Shown: in pieces, positions 1 to 7,485 of the stretch
Numbering within the stretch: position 1 is the first letter of the stretch
Layout: every line of letters starts with the position of its first letter
Source: an uncultured Collinsella sp.
GTDB lineage: Bacteria > Actinomycetota > Coriobacteriia > Coriobacteriales > Coriobacteriaceae
Direction of reading: 5' to 3'
Assembly: GCA_902495355.1 (NCBI GenBank)
Contig: CABUWV010000014.1
Coordinates: forward strand, 1 to 56,457
Length of the DNA stretch: 56,457 nt
Translations under genes and position numbers: made by a program
Notes under the pieces: model-generated
What the model saw: only the letters and a program-made list of their open reading frames with translations
Databases searched by the model: none
Told to the model about the DNA's origin: nothing

Positions 1-69
1 GAGTGGGGCGACAGGGCCGTGTGGGAGGACCTCCACCACAGGGACCCGTACCCGTTCTGGCTGGATTAA
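1..69 (+). CDS. C-terminal fragment of an unidentified protein
   Basis: Frame 1 is open from the window edge to a TAA at 67-69 and encodes 22 residues rich in Trp, His, Asp and Pro, ending in PFWLD. The codon choice (GAC, CTC, CAC, TGG, CCG) matches the genes around it, and a strong hairpin follows at 176-213, so this is probably the end of a real gene that starts outside the window. Too little is present to name a family. The longer overlapping frame beginning at position 3 has poor codon use and runs through the hairpin, so I do not accept it. Confidence 0.5.
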   Translation, partial: EWGDRAVWEDLHHRDPYPFWLD

Positions 70-175
70 TGGATGGAAACGGATGTTCTATCGGGACACA
101 CATTTTGTCCTATAAGCCCCTTTTTTGGTGCCCGACCGGCTCGGCTCTACCCATTGCACTCCCCCGACAAACGGA

Positions 176-213
176 AACGGGCCCGCTGACAGAAAGTTGC
201 CAGCGGGCCCGTT
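176..213. terminator. 13-bp GC-rich hairpin downstream of the partial gene
   Basis: AACGGGCCCGCTG at 176-188 pairs perfectly with CAGCGGGCCCGTT at 201-213 around a 12-nt loop. No clear U-run follows on either strand. It is probably a transcript end for the gene that finishes at 69. Confidence 0.5.
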
Positions 214-389
214 CCCGAAGTACACCGTTGAATCGCACAGAGGGGAGGAATGCGAATCAAACTCAACAGGGCAGGCTTTTTCATCGCCTATTGCCCGCTC
301 CGTTGCTGAATACAATATAGTTCACCGTGGTTTACTTTCTGACGGCAAAGTACGCCCTCACACCTTCTCCATAAGTTAGCCACGGTAAA

Positions 390-422
390 CCTACCAAAAA
401 GGGACAGGTTTATTTTGGCAGG
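390..422. repeat. REP-like palindrome, GGGACAGGTTTATTTTGGCAGG type
   Basis: The element opens with CCTACCAAAA and closes with TTTTGGCAGG, so its ends are palindromic, with GGGACAGG inside. An almost identical copy in the opposite orientation lies at 988-1020, so the two form an inverted pair around the MGMT-domain gene. Confidence 0.7.
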
Positions 423-456
423 TTTTATCGGGGGAAATGTCAACGATAACGGCGTT

Positions 457-489
457 CCACCACGATGGGAGCAGACACCTTTGTGGTGG
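457..489. repeat. REP-like palindrome, CCACCAC/GTGGTGG family, diverged copy
   Basis: CCACCAC at 457-463 and the arm ending in GTGGTGG at 489 are complementary. Better-preserved members of the family are at 2556-2590, 3513-3547, 34029-34061 and 46636-46670. Confidence 0.6.
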
Positions 490-509
490 CTTTGGCCACG
501 GCAGAGCTA

Positions 510-830
510 TTAGAGTCCGGCAGTCCAGCGACAGGTGCCCAAATCGACGTGCATGGGATCGGTAAACGTCACGCCCTCCCCCATCAAGAGCTCACGCTGA
601 GCATCGGGGCCGCCAAAGGCGAAGCCCTCACAGATACGACCGTCGGCAAACACCACGCGGTGGCAGGGAATTTGGCCAGGGCGGGGGTTGCTATGCAGCG
701 CATAGCCCACATAGCGCGCGCTCCGCGGACGACCGGCGAGCAGCGCCACCTGACCGTACGTGGCGACCATCCCCTCGGGAATCTGCTCGACCACCTCGTA
801 CACCCGCTCAAAAAAGCCCTCAGATGCCAT
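510..830 (-). CDS. MGMT-family (O6-alkylguanine alkyltransferase-like) protein
   Basis: This 106-residue protein corresponds to the C-terminal DNA-binding and active-site domain of methylated-DNA-protein cysteine methyltransferases. The PCHRV active-site motif is present with Cys56. The helix-turn-helix Tyr lies in TYGQVA (about 25), and an arginine-finger-like Arg39 precedes VGYAL. Full enzymes are usually about 160 residues with an extra N-terminal domain; alkyltransferase-like (ATL) proteins are about 100 residues but replace the Cys with Trp. This protein therefore has ATL size with an intact acceptor Cys, so it may repair alkylguanine directly or flag it for excision repair. A GGGG lies upstream of its ATG, and it is bracketed by inverted repeats at 390-422 and 988-1020. 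Confidence 0.85.
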   Translation of the reverse strand: MASEGFFERVYEVVEQIPEGMVATYGQVALLAGRPRSARYVGYALHSNPRPGQIPCHRVVFADGRICEGFAFGGPDAQRELLMGEGVTFTDPMHVDLGTCRWTAGL

Positions 831-987
831 CGCCTACCCCTTTCCGCCCGCAACAGCATAAAGCAAATGACCCCTCGGGGGCGGCGAGGCTGCAGATCAT
901 TTGTGGCCTCCGTGCGGCCGATGGTCCGCAACCCCGCCGTCGCCGAGGGATCACATGGCATGGCAGGCAGTGTTTGCCCAGATAACA

Positions 988-1020
988 CCTGCCAAAATAA
1001 ACCTGTCCCTTTTTGGCAGG
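988..1020. repeat. REP-like palindrome, inverted partner of 390-422
   Basis: The perfect end palindrome CCTGCCAAAA/TTTTGGCAGG encloses CCTGTCCC. It is the reverse complement of the copy at 390-422 apart from one base. It lies between the stop of the DegV gene and the start side of the MGMT gene and could stop transcripts from the right. Confidence 0.7.
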
Positions 1021-1024
1021 TAAG

Positions 1025-1879
1025 CTAGTTGGCGGGGCGGAAGAAGGCTACGGCTACGGCGCCGGGGCCTACGTGGGTGCCGATGGTAGCGCCAATGGTA
1101 TGGATGGGCAGATCGCCCTCGGCGTGGCCGGCCCACAGCGCGGCGCTGTCCTCGATGTACTTCTTGAGCACAGCGTCCGAAAGGCCCGTATAGCCGAGCG
1201 CCAGCGGCATGGAAAAGTCGACGCCGCCCGCCTTTTCGACCTTCTGGTTGAGCAGGTTACGGCCGTTCTTGGAGCCACGAGCCTTGCCCAGCTGCACGAT
1301 CAGGCCGTCCTCGGCGGCCACCACGGGCTTAACGTTGAGCAGCGTGCCCACAGCGCCCGCAGCGGCAGACAAGCGACCGCCGCGCACCAAGTACTCCAGC
1401 GTCTCGAGCAGGCCGATGACGACCACGCGGTCACGGACGGCCTCGACGGCCGCCGCGATCTCGGCAGCGCCACGGCCCTCGTCCACCAGACGCAGCGCAT
1501 ACTCAACCAGCACGCGCTCGCCCAGGGTGACGTTGTTGCTGTCCACAACGAACACGTCGCCGCCCGGCGCCTCGGCAAGCGCGGTACGGGCACTCTGATT
1601 GGTGCCCGAAAGCTTGGCGCCCACGGTAATAATCACCGCCTCGTCGCCGGCCTCACGCGCCTCGGCAATCGCCTGCGAAAACGCATACGGGTTGACCTGG
1701 CCGGTCTTGGGCAGCTCATCGCGCTCCACGAGCATCTCGTAAAAGCGCTGGTGATCGATGTCGACGCCATCCATGTACACATCGGTGCCAAAGGTGACGG
1801 ACAGCGGCAAAACACGCAGAGCGGGGTGCTCCGCCGGCGACATATCGCTTGCGGAATCGGTAATAATGCGGACGGACAT
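1025..1879 (-). CDS. DegV family fatty-acid-binding protein (FakB-like)
   Basis: The 284-residue product begins with the DegV signature RIITDSASDMS. It also has the ligand-binding TVGAKLSGT segment, the SNNVTLGE segment, and the LEYLVRGGRLS and IGTHVGPGAVAVAFF motifs of the family. Known family members bind a fatty acid and, in FakB, present it to the kinase FakA for phosphorylation; no fakA is in the window. The start is placed at the ATG at 1879, preceded by AAGGATTTGTT, because the 35 extra upstream residues are not conserved-looking. It lies 119 bp downstream of the MarR gene on the same strand, so the two may be co-transcribed. Confidence 0.9.
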   Translation of the reverse strand: MSVRIITDSASDMSPAEHPALRVLPLSVTFGTDVYMDGVDIDHQRFYEMLVERDELPKTGQVNPYAFSQAIAEAREAGDEAVIITVGAKLSGTNQSARTALAEAPGGDVFVVDSNNVTLGERVLVEYALRLVDEGRGAAEIAAAVEAVRDRVVVIGLLETLEYLVRGGRLSAAAGAVGTLLNVKPVVAAEDGLIVQLGKARGSKNGRNLLNQKVEKAGGVDFSMPLALGYTGLSDAVLKKYIEDSAALWAGHAEGDLPIHTIGATIGTHVGPGAVAVAFFRPAN

Positions 1880-1998
1880 AACAAATCCTTTCTTGCGCAG
1901 GTCTCGCGCGGGGAATTTAGACAGCATTGCCCCGGCACGGTATACGCGCTCAAACGGGACTATGCAGTTGTTAATGGGAAGCAAATGCCTTGGCGGCC

Positions 1999-2448
1999 TT
2001 AGATCTCGCGCAGGGTGTTGAGAATCGTACGCAGCGACGCATACATCTGCTCGCGCTGCTCCACGCCCATGGCCTTACCGGTGGTGTCGAGCACGTCGTG
2101 GATGATACGGTCGGCCTCGTTCATGCTCTCGCCACCCAGCGTGGTCAGGCGAACCGGTGCGCGGTACTTGACGGCAGCATCGCCCGAGTCATCAACCTCG
2201 ACAAAGCCGCCCTCCTCCAGGTGCGCCAGCGTGCGCGAAACGGCAGCGCGCGTCACGCCGGCCACGCGAGCCAGATCGGCGCCGGTCATGCCGTCCTTGC
2301 TGCGCTCCAGGTAGTACAGGCACATAACGTCGGAGCCCTTGAGGCCCAGCCTTGCGCCCTCGGACGTCTTAATACGCTGAATCTCCTTGTACAGCCCGCT
2401 AATCAGTCCGACAAAATCCTCGAAACGTGTCTCGTCGTTCTGCTGCAT
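1999..2448 (-). CDS. MarR family transcriptional regulator
   Basis: This 149-residue protein has the MarR winged-helix layout: an N-terminal helix, the helix-turn-helix around GMTGADLARVAGVTRAAVSR (about 63-82), a wing ending in YRAPVRLTTLGG, and C-terminal dimerisation helices. MarR proteins are dimeric repressors released by small ligands. Its neighbour on the same strand is a DegV/FakB-like fatty-acid-binding protein. FabT, a MarR member, senses acyl-ACP, so a lipid-linked role is possible; that is inference from context only. The ATG at 2448 has only a weak, distant AAAGGCGG upstream. Confidence 0.85.
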   Translation of the reverse strand: MQQNDETRFEDFVGLISGLYKEIQRIKTSEGARLGLKGSDVMCLYYLERSKDGMTGADLARVAGVTRAAVSRTLAHLEEGGFVEVDDSGDAAVKYRAPVRLTTLGGESMNEADRIIHDVLDTTGKAMGVEQREQMYASLRTILNTLREI

Positions 2449-2555
2449 GGGAGACGACCGCCTTTCGCTTGCATGATGCTAACGGGTAAACATCTTAGCC
2501 GTACTCAGCGACTGCCGCCTCCACGCGACCCAATTGTTAACCTATCAACATAAAA

Positions 2556-2590
2556 ACCACCACAAAGGGGACAGGCACCTTTGTGGTGGT
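2556..2590. repeat. REP-like palindrome ACCACCACAAAGG...CCTTTGTGGTGGT
   Basis: The 13-bp arms at 2556-2568 and 2578-2590 are perfect inverted repeats around GGACAGGCA. It lies between the divergent-side leader of the MarR gene and the end of the next minus-strand gene. This is the best-preserved copy of a family with at least five members in the window. Confidence 0.8.
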
Positions 2591-2618
2591 CTGGGGCATC
2601 AATAGGTTCTAGGCGCCG

Positions 2619-3338
2619 CTACAGCTCCACACAGGGATTGTCGCGGGTCACAAGCGTCTTAACGACAACCGTCGCTCCCAGATAGCGCTCGAGCAGCTCG
2701 GCCAAGCGATCGATGGCGGCCTGGCAATCCCCCATCCGCTCGGGCTCCACGCACTCAATCGCCAGAAATGCGTCCGCCGAATCGTCGGACAGCGCCGTGC
2801 GAACGCCATCGCGCCAGTTCCAGCAACGGCACACGGCGCCCGCATCATCGATATAAGCAAGCTCACCGGGCAGCGTCGGATCATCCGCCTCCTCGCCAAG
2901 TGGCAAGAACGCGTCGCCGCCGTCGGTCACCTTCAAGCGAAGGTCTCCCTCGATCGCATGCAGATCCTCGCCTCCCACGGGCAGCGCATAGGTCAACGAC
3001 ACCGTGTTGTAAATATCCACCGCCGGTGTGATATGACCGACCGGCTTGCCCTTGAGCACGCGCTTGAGCAAGTTCTCGATCGAGCAGCGGGCGCCCTTTT
3101 TAGTCTTGAACAGCCGGTACGCGTCACGCCAAGCCTTCACCGGCGCGTTCTCGCTGATGGTATCGCTCGTCAGGTGACGCTCCGCATCGATATTGGCGCG
3201 GTCGAGCAACGCGGCAATGACATCCACGTCCTCCTGGGGAATCTGAGCCGCGGGCTTCATGCCCTTTACGACCACGACGCCGACCGCCGCCTGTGGAAAC
3301 AGCTCCCAAAACGAATTCTCGGCAACAAAGCCCTTCAT
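2619..3338 (-). CDS. B3/B4 tRNA-binding domain protein (PheT-related)
   Basis: The 239-residue protein matches stand-alone B3/B4 domain proteins related to the phenylalanyl-tRNA synthetase beta chain. It has an N-terminal NSFWELFPQAAVGVVV strand and the central core DIYNTVSLTYALPVGGEDL, followed by I.GDLRL, GGDAFLPLG and a C-terminal ferredoxin-like section. In PheRS this domain edits mischarged Tyr-tRNA; free-standing versions may hydrolyse mischarged aminoacyl-tRNA in trans, but that is not established for this group. I chose the second ATG (3338) because AAGGGAG sits 6 nt before it. It stands alone between two palindromic repeats. Confidence 0.8.
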   Translation of the reverse strand: MKGFVAENSFWELFPQAAVGVVVVKGMKPAAQIPQEDVDVIAALLDRANIDAERHLTSDTISENAPVKAWRDAYRLFKTKKGARCSIENLLKRVLKGKPVGHITPAVDIYNTVSLTYALPVGGEDLHAIEGDLRLKVTDGGDAFLPLGEEADDPTLPGELAYIDDAGAVCRCWNWRDGVRTALSDDSADAFLAIECVEPERMGDCQAAIDRLAELLERYLGATVVVKTLVTRDNPCVEL

Positions 3339-3512
3339 ACGCTCTCCCTTCATTGTGCGCGCCCGAGTGAGGGCGCCTAAACAAAAAGCGCCCTCACAGC
3401 GGCCACCTTCAAAGTCCTACGGTGCCGCCACAAGAGCGCTTGCGCTGCCCCCATCCGGAGAAGGGGGCGATATGTCAGGCGTATTGTAACCTGAGTCATC
3501 CGCCCAAGCAAA

Positions 3513-3547
3513 ACCACCACAAAGGTAACTGTCCCCTTTGTGGTGGT
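3513..3547. repeat. REP-like palindrome, ACCACCACAAAGG family
   Basis: The arms at 3513-3525 and 3535-3547 are perfect 13-bp complements around TAACTGTCC, in the opposite orientation to the copy at 2556. It lies 18 bp beyond the pckA stop codon and may act as its transcript end. Confidence 0.8.
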
Positions 3548-3565
3548 TATGGACTTGCGGCGACG

Positions 3566-5236
3566 CTAGTGGCGGAGTCCCAGCAAGCCGCGGCCGCGAT
3601 GACGGGCCTCGGCGGACACCTGGGCGTGCGGGCCGGCGGCCTTGACGGACTCGGGAAGGTGCGAGTACTTCTTCTCGAAGTTCTCCTCGAACATCACCGC
3701 CAGATTGTGCGCTGCCTCGTCGTAGCGCGCGGTGCTCTGCCAGTACTGGCGCGGCACCAGGATGCCGTCGGGCACACCGTGGCACGTAGTGGGAATGTCG
3801 ACATTAAAGATATCGTCGTGCACAAACTCGCTGTCCTCGATGGTACCGTCGAGGGCGCGAGCGACCAGGGCGCGCGTGTAGGCCAGCTCGATGCGATGGC
3901 CCACGCCATAACCGCCGCCAATCCAACCGGTGTTGACCAGGTAGACGCGCGTGCGGCCGTCGGCGATGCGCTCGCCGAGCATCTTAGCGTAGACCATGGG
4001 GTCGAGCGGCATAAACGGCTCGCCAAACAGCGAGGAGAACGTGGGCGTGGGCTCGGTGACGCCAACCTCGGTGCCGGGGATCTTGGCCGTAAAGCCCGTC
4101 ACAAAGTGATACATGGCGGCGTCGGCCGTCAGGCGCGAGATAGGCGGCAGCACGCCAAAGGCATCGCAGGTCAGGAACAGCACGACGCTGGGAGTGGTGC
4201 CCATGCCCTTGGTCCACGCGTTGGGGATATGCTCGACGGGATAGGCCACGCGCGTGTTGTGCGTGATCGAGATGTCGTCGTAGTTGGGCTTGCGGTTCTC
4301 GTCGAGCACCACGTTTTCGCAAATGGCGCCAAAACGGACAGCGTTGAAGATCTCGGGCTCGTGGAAGGCGTCCAGGCCCTCGCATTTGGCGTAGCAGCCA
4401 CCCTCGATGTTGAAGATGCCCATGTCGGACCAACCGTGCTCGTCGTCGCCGATCAGCAGGCGCGTGGGATTGGCCGAAAGCGTGGTCTTGCCGGTGCCGG
4501 ACAGGCCAAAGAACACGGCGGTCTCGTGCGTGACGGGATCCATGCTGGCCGAGCAATGCATGGGCAGCACGTCGTCCTCGACAGGCAGCAGGTAGTTCAT
4601 GACACTGAAGATGGACTTTTTGATTTCGCCGGAGTAGCCGGTACCCGCGACCAAAATCACGCGCTCCTGGAAGTTGATGACCACGGCGGCGCTGGAGTTG
4701 AGGCCCTTGATGGCGGGATCGCACTGGTAACCGGGCGCTGCGAGCACGCAGAAGTCGGGTTCGCCGGTGCGCGCGATTTCGCGGGCAAGCGGGCGGGCGA
4801 GCATCTGCTTAATAAAGAGTGCCTGGCTGGCACGCTCGCAGGCAACGAGCAGGCGACGCGTGTGGTTGCGGTCGGCGCCCGCCATGCCGCGGGTGACGAA
4901 CACGTCGCGCTCGTTGAGATAGTCGACGATGCCGGCCTTGATGGCCTCATAGCTCTCGACGGACAGCGGGCGGTTGACCGCGCCCCAGGCGATTTTGTCG
5001 TGCACGTCGGGCGTGTCGACGATAAAGCGGTCGTTGGGCGAACGGCCAGTGCGCTCCCCTGTCTCGATCACCAGCGCGCCATTGGATGCCATGCGGCCTT
5101 CTTCGCGGCGGATAGCGTGTTCGACGAGCTCCGCGGCGGGTAGATCGACCAGCAGACGGGGCTGATTCTCGGCGGGATCTTCAACGAGCGTAATACCAAA
5201 GTTGGACAAAACTTCTGCAGGGGTAACACCAGGCAT
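3566..5236 (-). CDS. pckA: Phosphoenolpyruvate carboxykinase (ATP)
   Basis: The 556-residue enzyme interconverts oxaloacetate plus ATP with phosphoenolpyruvate, CO2 and ADP. Visible motifs are the kinase P-loop GLSGTGKTTLS (about 243-253), the metal/substrate segment DDEHGWSDMGIFNIEGGCYAK, and RFGAICENVV. The start is the ATG at 5236, preceded by an excellent AAAGGAGG; the frame stays open upstream but without coding character. In fermenting anaerobes this enzyme often runs toward oxaloacetate and ATP, fixing CO2 on the way to succinate; direction here is inference. The last 18 or so residues (QVSAEARHRGRGLL...) look unlike the family end and may be an extension. An 18-bp palindrome lies in the leader at 5277-5294. 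Confidence 0.95.
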   Translation of the reverse strand: MPGVTPAEVLSNFGITLVEDPAENQPRLLVDLPAAELVEHAIRREEGRMASNGALVIETGERTGRSPNDRFIVDTPDVHDKIAWGAVNRPLSVESYEAIKAGIVDYLNERDVFVTRGMAGADRNHTRRLLVACERASQALFIKQMLARPLAREIARTGEPDFCVLAAPGYQCDPAIKGLNSSAAVVINFQERVILVAGTGYSGEIKKSIFSVMNYLLPVEDDVLPMHCSASMDPVTHETAVFFGLSGTGKTTLSANPTRLLIGDDEHGWSDMGIFNIEGGCYAKCEGLDAFHEPEIFNAVRFGAICENVVLDENRKPNYDDISITHNTRVAYPVEHIPNAWTKGMGTTPSVVLFLTCDAFGVLPPISRLTADAAMYHFVTGFTAKIPGTEVGVTEPTPTFSSLFGEPFMPLDPMVYAKMLGERIADGRTRVYLVNTGWIGGGYGVGHRIELAYTRALVARALDGTIEDSEFVHDDIFNVDIPTTCHGVPDGILVPRQYWQSTARYDEAAHNLAVMFEENFEKKYSHLPESVKAAGPHAQVSAEARHRGRGLLGLRH

Positions 5237-5276
5237 GGGGCCTCCTTTAAAAACGCGACACGCGGACGCGGCACGC

Positions 5277-5294
5277 ACTTTACTCACGTAAAGT
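5277..5294. promoter_or_regulatory. Candidate operator upstream of pckA
   Basis: ACTTTAC and GTAAAGT form a perfect 7-bp inverted repeat separated by 4 nt, 41 bp upstream of the pckA start codon. Its size, symmetry and position fit a repressor or activator site that would tune pckA. I cannot name the regulator. Confidence 0.45.
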
Positions 5295-5384
5295 CCGTTG
5301 TACCCGATATGCAAAAACGTTTTTGCGGCAACGGCGAAGCGCCCGCCCAACGGTCAAAAATCACAGGCAAGCGGCCTAGCCATT

Positions 5385-5424
5385 GGGGACACGCTTGAAC
5401 AGGCAACAACCAAGGAGTGTCCCC
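5385..5424. repeat. Short inverted repeat GGGGACAC/GTGTCCCC
   Basis: Eight-bp perfect arms (5385-5392, 5417-5424) with a 24-nt spacer, in the 352-bp gap between pckA and the flippase gene. The GGGGAC core resembles the other palindromic families here. Confidence 0.55.
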
Positions 5425-5430
5425 AGATGC

Positions 5431-5486
5431 CGGCACTTAGGGACGCTCCCAAAGTGTCGGCACATAAGGAGCGTCCCTAAGTGCCG
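5431..5486. repeat. 19-bp perfect palindromic repeat
   Basis: CGGCACTTAGGGACGCTCC at 5431-5449 is exactly complementary to 5468-5486, with an 18-nt loop that contains a further GTGTCGGCAC partial copy. No U-run follows. It is an intergenic REP-like element. Confidence 0.75.
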
Positions 5487-5512
5487 ACTACTGAATGGCA
5501 CCGCCGAAATTA

Positions 5513-5529
5513 TTGAACAACCTGTTCAA
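5513..5529. promoter_or_regulatory. Candidate operator TTGAACA-N3-TGTTCAA
   Basis: A perfect 7-bp inverted repeat lies about 25 bp upstream of a TATACT (-10-like) at about 5557 and 60 bp upstream of the flippase start. The position suits a repressor or activator site. No matching regulator can be assigned from the window. Confidence 0.4.
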
Positions 5530-5588
5530 AAACACGAATGGATACCACCGCGACTATACTAGAGCGCAGCAATAGAAAGGACCCTGCT

Positions 5589-7169
5589 TTGAGCATCACG
5601 CCCCTCGATAGCATTCGCCGCGCCATCGCCCGCCGCAACGGCATCTCCAACCCCGCTGCATTGAAAGACGGCGCCGCGAAGGCCCAGGGCGGCCGCATCG
5701 AGAACGGCCTCTTCCCTGCCTCCCACACGGCCGAAGAGCTCGCACGCATCCAGGAGCTGAGTCAGCGCAACGCCGGCGGACCCGATAGCAGCCAAGCCAC
5801 ACGTCGCCGGCGCGAACGCGATCAGGAGCCCGGCCCCGTCCGCCGCATGGTCAACGCTTGGTGGAACCGCCTGCTCGGCGCCATCTACGGCGGCGGCTTC
5901 TCCATGCAGGAAGCGGAATACGAGGAGCACGCCACCCGCCGCGACTATCTCTGGAATACCCTGGGCACCGCCGTGTGGGGCATGGCGTTTCCTCTGCTCA
6001 CCATCGTGTCCACACAGCTCGTGGGCGCCGAAGAAGCAGGCAAATTCTCCATCGCCTTCGTCACCGGCACGCTCATCATGATCGCGTGCAACTACGGCGT
6101 GCGCAATTTCCAGGTCTCAGACATCGACGAAAAGACGTCCTTTGCCTCCTACCAGCTCAACCGCTGGCTTTGCGGAGCGCTCGCCCTAGGCTGCGGCCTC
6201 ATGTACAGCAGCGCCCGCGGCTATGACGCGCATATGGCGACGATCGGCCTGGGCGTCTACCTCTACAAGGTGATCGACGGCGTCGCCGACGTGTACGAAG
6301 GCCGCCTGCAGCAGGCCGACAAGCTCTACTTGGCTGGCATGAGTCAAACGCTACGCTCCGTCGGCGTCATCGCGGTCTTCAGCGTGGCGCTGTTCCTCAC
6401 GCGTAGCATGCCCATCGCGGCCATGGCCATGGGCATCGCCGCGATCGCCTCGCTCGTGCTGGTCACCGCGCCGCTCGCCCTGCTCGAGACCGAAAAATCG
6501 CGCCGCGTAAGCCTGCGTGAGGTCGGCCACCTGTTTGTCCAGTGCGCCCCACTCTTTGGCGCGCTATTCCTGTTCAACCTAATTGAGAGCATGCCCAAGT
6601 TTGTGATGGAAGGCAAGCTGGCATACAAATATCAGCTGTACTTTAATGCCCTGTTCTTTCCGGCGCAGGCTATTCTGTTGAGCATTGGATTTATCTATAA
6701 ACCGCAGCTCCTGCGCTTGTCGAGCATTTGGGCTAATCCTCGCAAGCGTCGTCGCTTTGACCTGATTATTGTTGCCGTTATGGCGCTGATCGTGGCCATC
6801 ACCGGCGTGTGCGCCGCATTTATGGCAGGTCCCGGTATTCCCCTCATGAGCTTTATGTACGGCCTCAGCTTTGAGCGCTACCGTACGCTGGCGTTGCTGA
6901 TGGTCGTCGCCGGCGGCGTCACCGCGGCCATCGACTTTATCTACGCCATCATCACGGTGCTACGCCACGCTGGAGACGTCACCAAGATCTACCTGATCTG
7001 CTTCGCCGTAAGCGTGGTGCTGCCGGTGATCTTGATTAAGCTGCTGGGTCTGATGGGCGCTGTGGTGAGCTACCTAGCCATCATGGCCCTACTCCTGGTG
7101 CTACTGATAATCGAGTACGCCCACATCCGCCAGCGCATAGAACGCGACCGCAACCCATACGGCGCCTAA
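5589..7169 (+). CDS. Wzx-like polysaccharide flippase (MOP superfamily membrane protein)
   Basis: This 526-residue protein has a hydrophilic N-terminus of about 110 residues followed by some 12 membrane segments, starting near TLGTAVWGMAFPLLTIVS. Its overall pattern is that of lipopolysaccharide or exopolysaccharide flippases of the MATE/MVF superfamily, which move lipid-linked sugars across the membrane. I chose the TTG at 5589 because AGAAAGGA lies 8 nt before it and a TATACT -10 element lies just upstream; the ATG at 5538 precedes both and would put the promoter inside the gene. No glycosyltransferases are nearby, so the substrate is unknown. The long N-terminal tail is unusual for the family. 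Confidence 0.8.
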   Translation: MSITPLDSIRRAIARRNGISNPAALKDGAAKAQGGRIENGLFPASHTAEELARIQELSQRNAGGPDSSQATRRRRERDQEPGPVRRMVNAWWNRLLGAIYGGGFSMQEAEYEEHATRRDYLWNTLGTAVWGMAFPLLTIVSTQLVGAEEAGKFSIAFVTGTLIMIACNYGVRNFQVSDIDEKTSFASYQLNRWLCGALALGCGLMYSSARGYDAHMATIGLGVYLYKVIDGVADVYEGRLQQADKLYLAGMSQTLRSVGVIAVFSVALFLTRSMPIAAMAMGIAAIASLVLVTAPLALLETEKSRRVSLREVGHLFVQCAPLFGALFLFNLIESMPKFVMEGKLAYKYQLYFNALFFPAQAILLSIGFIYKPQLLRLSSIWANPRKRRRFDLIIVAVMALIVAITGVCAAFMAGPGIPLMSFMYGLSFERYRTLALLMVVAGGVTAAIDFIYAIITVLRHAGDVTKIYLICFAVSVVLPVILIKLLGLMGAVVSYLAIMALLLVLLIIEYAHIRQRIERDRNPYGA

Positions 7170-7248
7170 TTAGCTGCCCGGTCACCGGAATTTGCGATGG
7201 AATCACCCCGTCTGGGGTCTCGTTGCGGACAATATTCATCACGCAAAA

Positions 7249-7371
7249 CTAAGTGAGTAGACTTTTACCGAATCTCCGACCACACCAACAGAGCACAAGT
7301 CTGTGACCTGCGGTTTTATTGAGGCAAATATGTTGGGTGCTCGGCATTTCCAAAAAAGTCTACTCACTTAG
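7249..7371. repeat. 18-bp inverted repeat pair CTAAGTGAGTAGACTTTT
   Basis: Perfect 18-bp arms at 7249-7266 and 7354-7371 enclose 87 bp without a gene. The interval lies between the flippase end and the metallophosphatase end. The spacer is too long for a simple terminator, so this is more like a small non-autonomous element or REPIN-like pair. The rest of 7170-7485 holds two CCCCGTCCCA boxes (about 7400 and 7457) and no gene. Confidence 0.65.
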
Positions 7372-7485
7372 CCAGCGGGCAGCCAAATGATTATTTAATC
7401 CCCGTCCCAGAGAAATCAATTAGCGGGCAGAAGGGCAAAAGTAGTCAAATAAGCCCCGTCCCAAATTAGCTACCCCTTGCACCGA

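Larger units (their letters stand above)
214..509. other. Non-coding interval with inverted boxes and palindromic repeats
   Basis: No convincing gene lies here. A 19-codon frame at 249 has an AGGGGAGGA directly before its ATG and is probably spurious. ACCGTGGTTTACTTT (321-340 region, plus strand) and ACCGTGGCTAACTTA (371-385 region, minus strand) form a degenerate inverted pair. Their CGGCTAACTTT-like core recurs upstream of the DtxR-family gene near 43790 and 43855. Palindromic repeats follow at 390-422 and 457-489. Confidence 0.4.

Noticed and set aside
249..308. 19-codon plus-strand frame after AGGGGAGGA
   Set aside because: The ribosome-like sequence directly abuts the ATG, and nothing supports a conserved peptide.
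3..320. 105-codon plus-strand frame at the window start
   Set aside because: It runs through the 13-bp hairpin at 176-213 and has unnatural codon use; the short frame ending at 69 fits the genome style better.
3422..5143. 573-codon plus-strand open frame opposite pckA
   Set aside because: It is antisense to a certain gene, has no family motifs and an amino acid mix typical of GC-skewed shadow frames. The same applies to long frames at 13315-14949, 43771-46083, 50789-52192 and 41607-43256.
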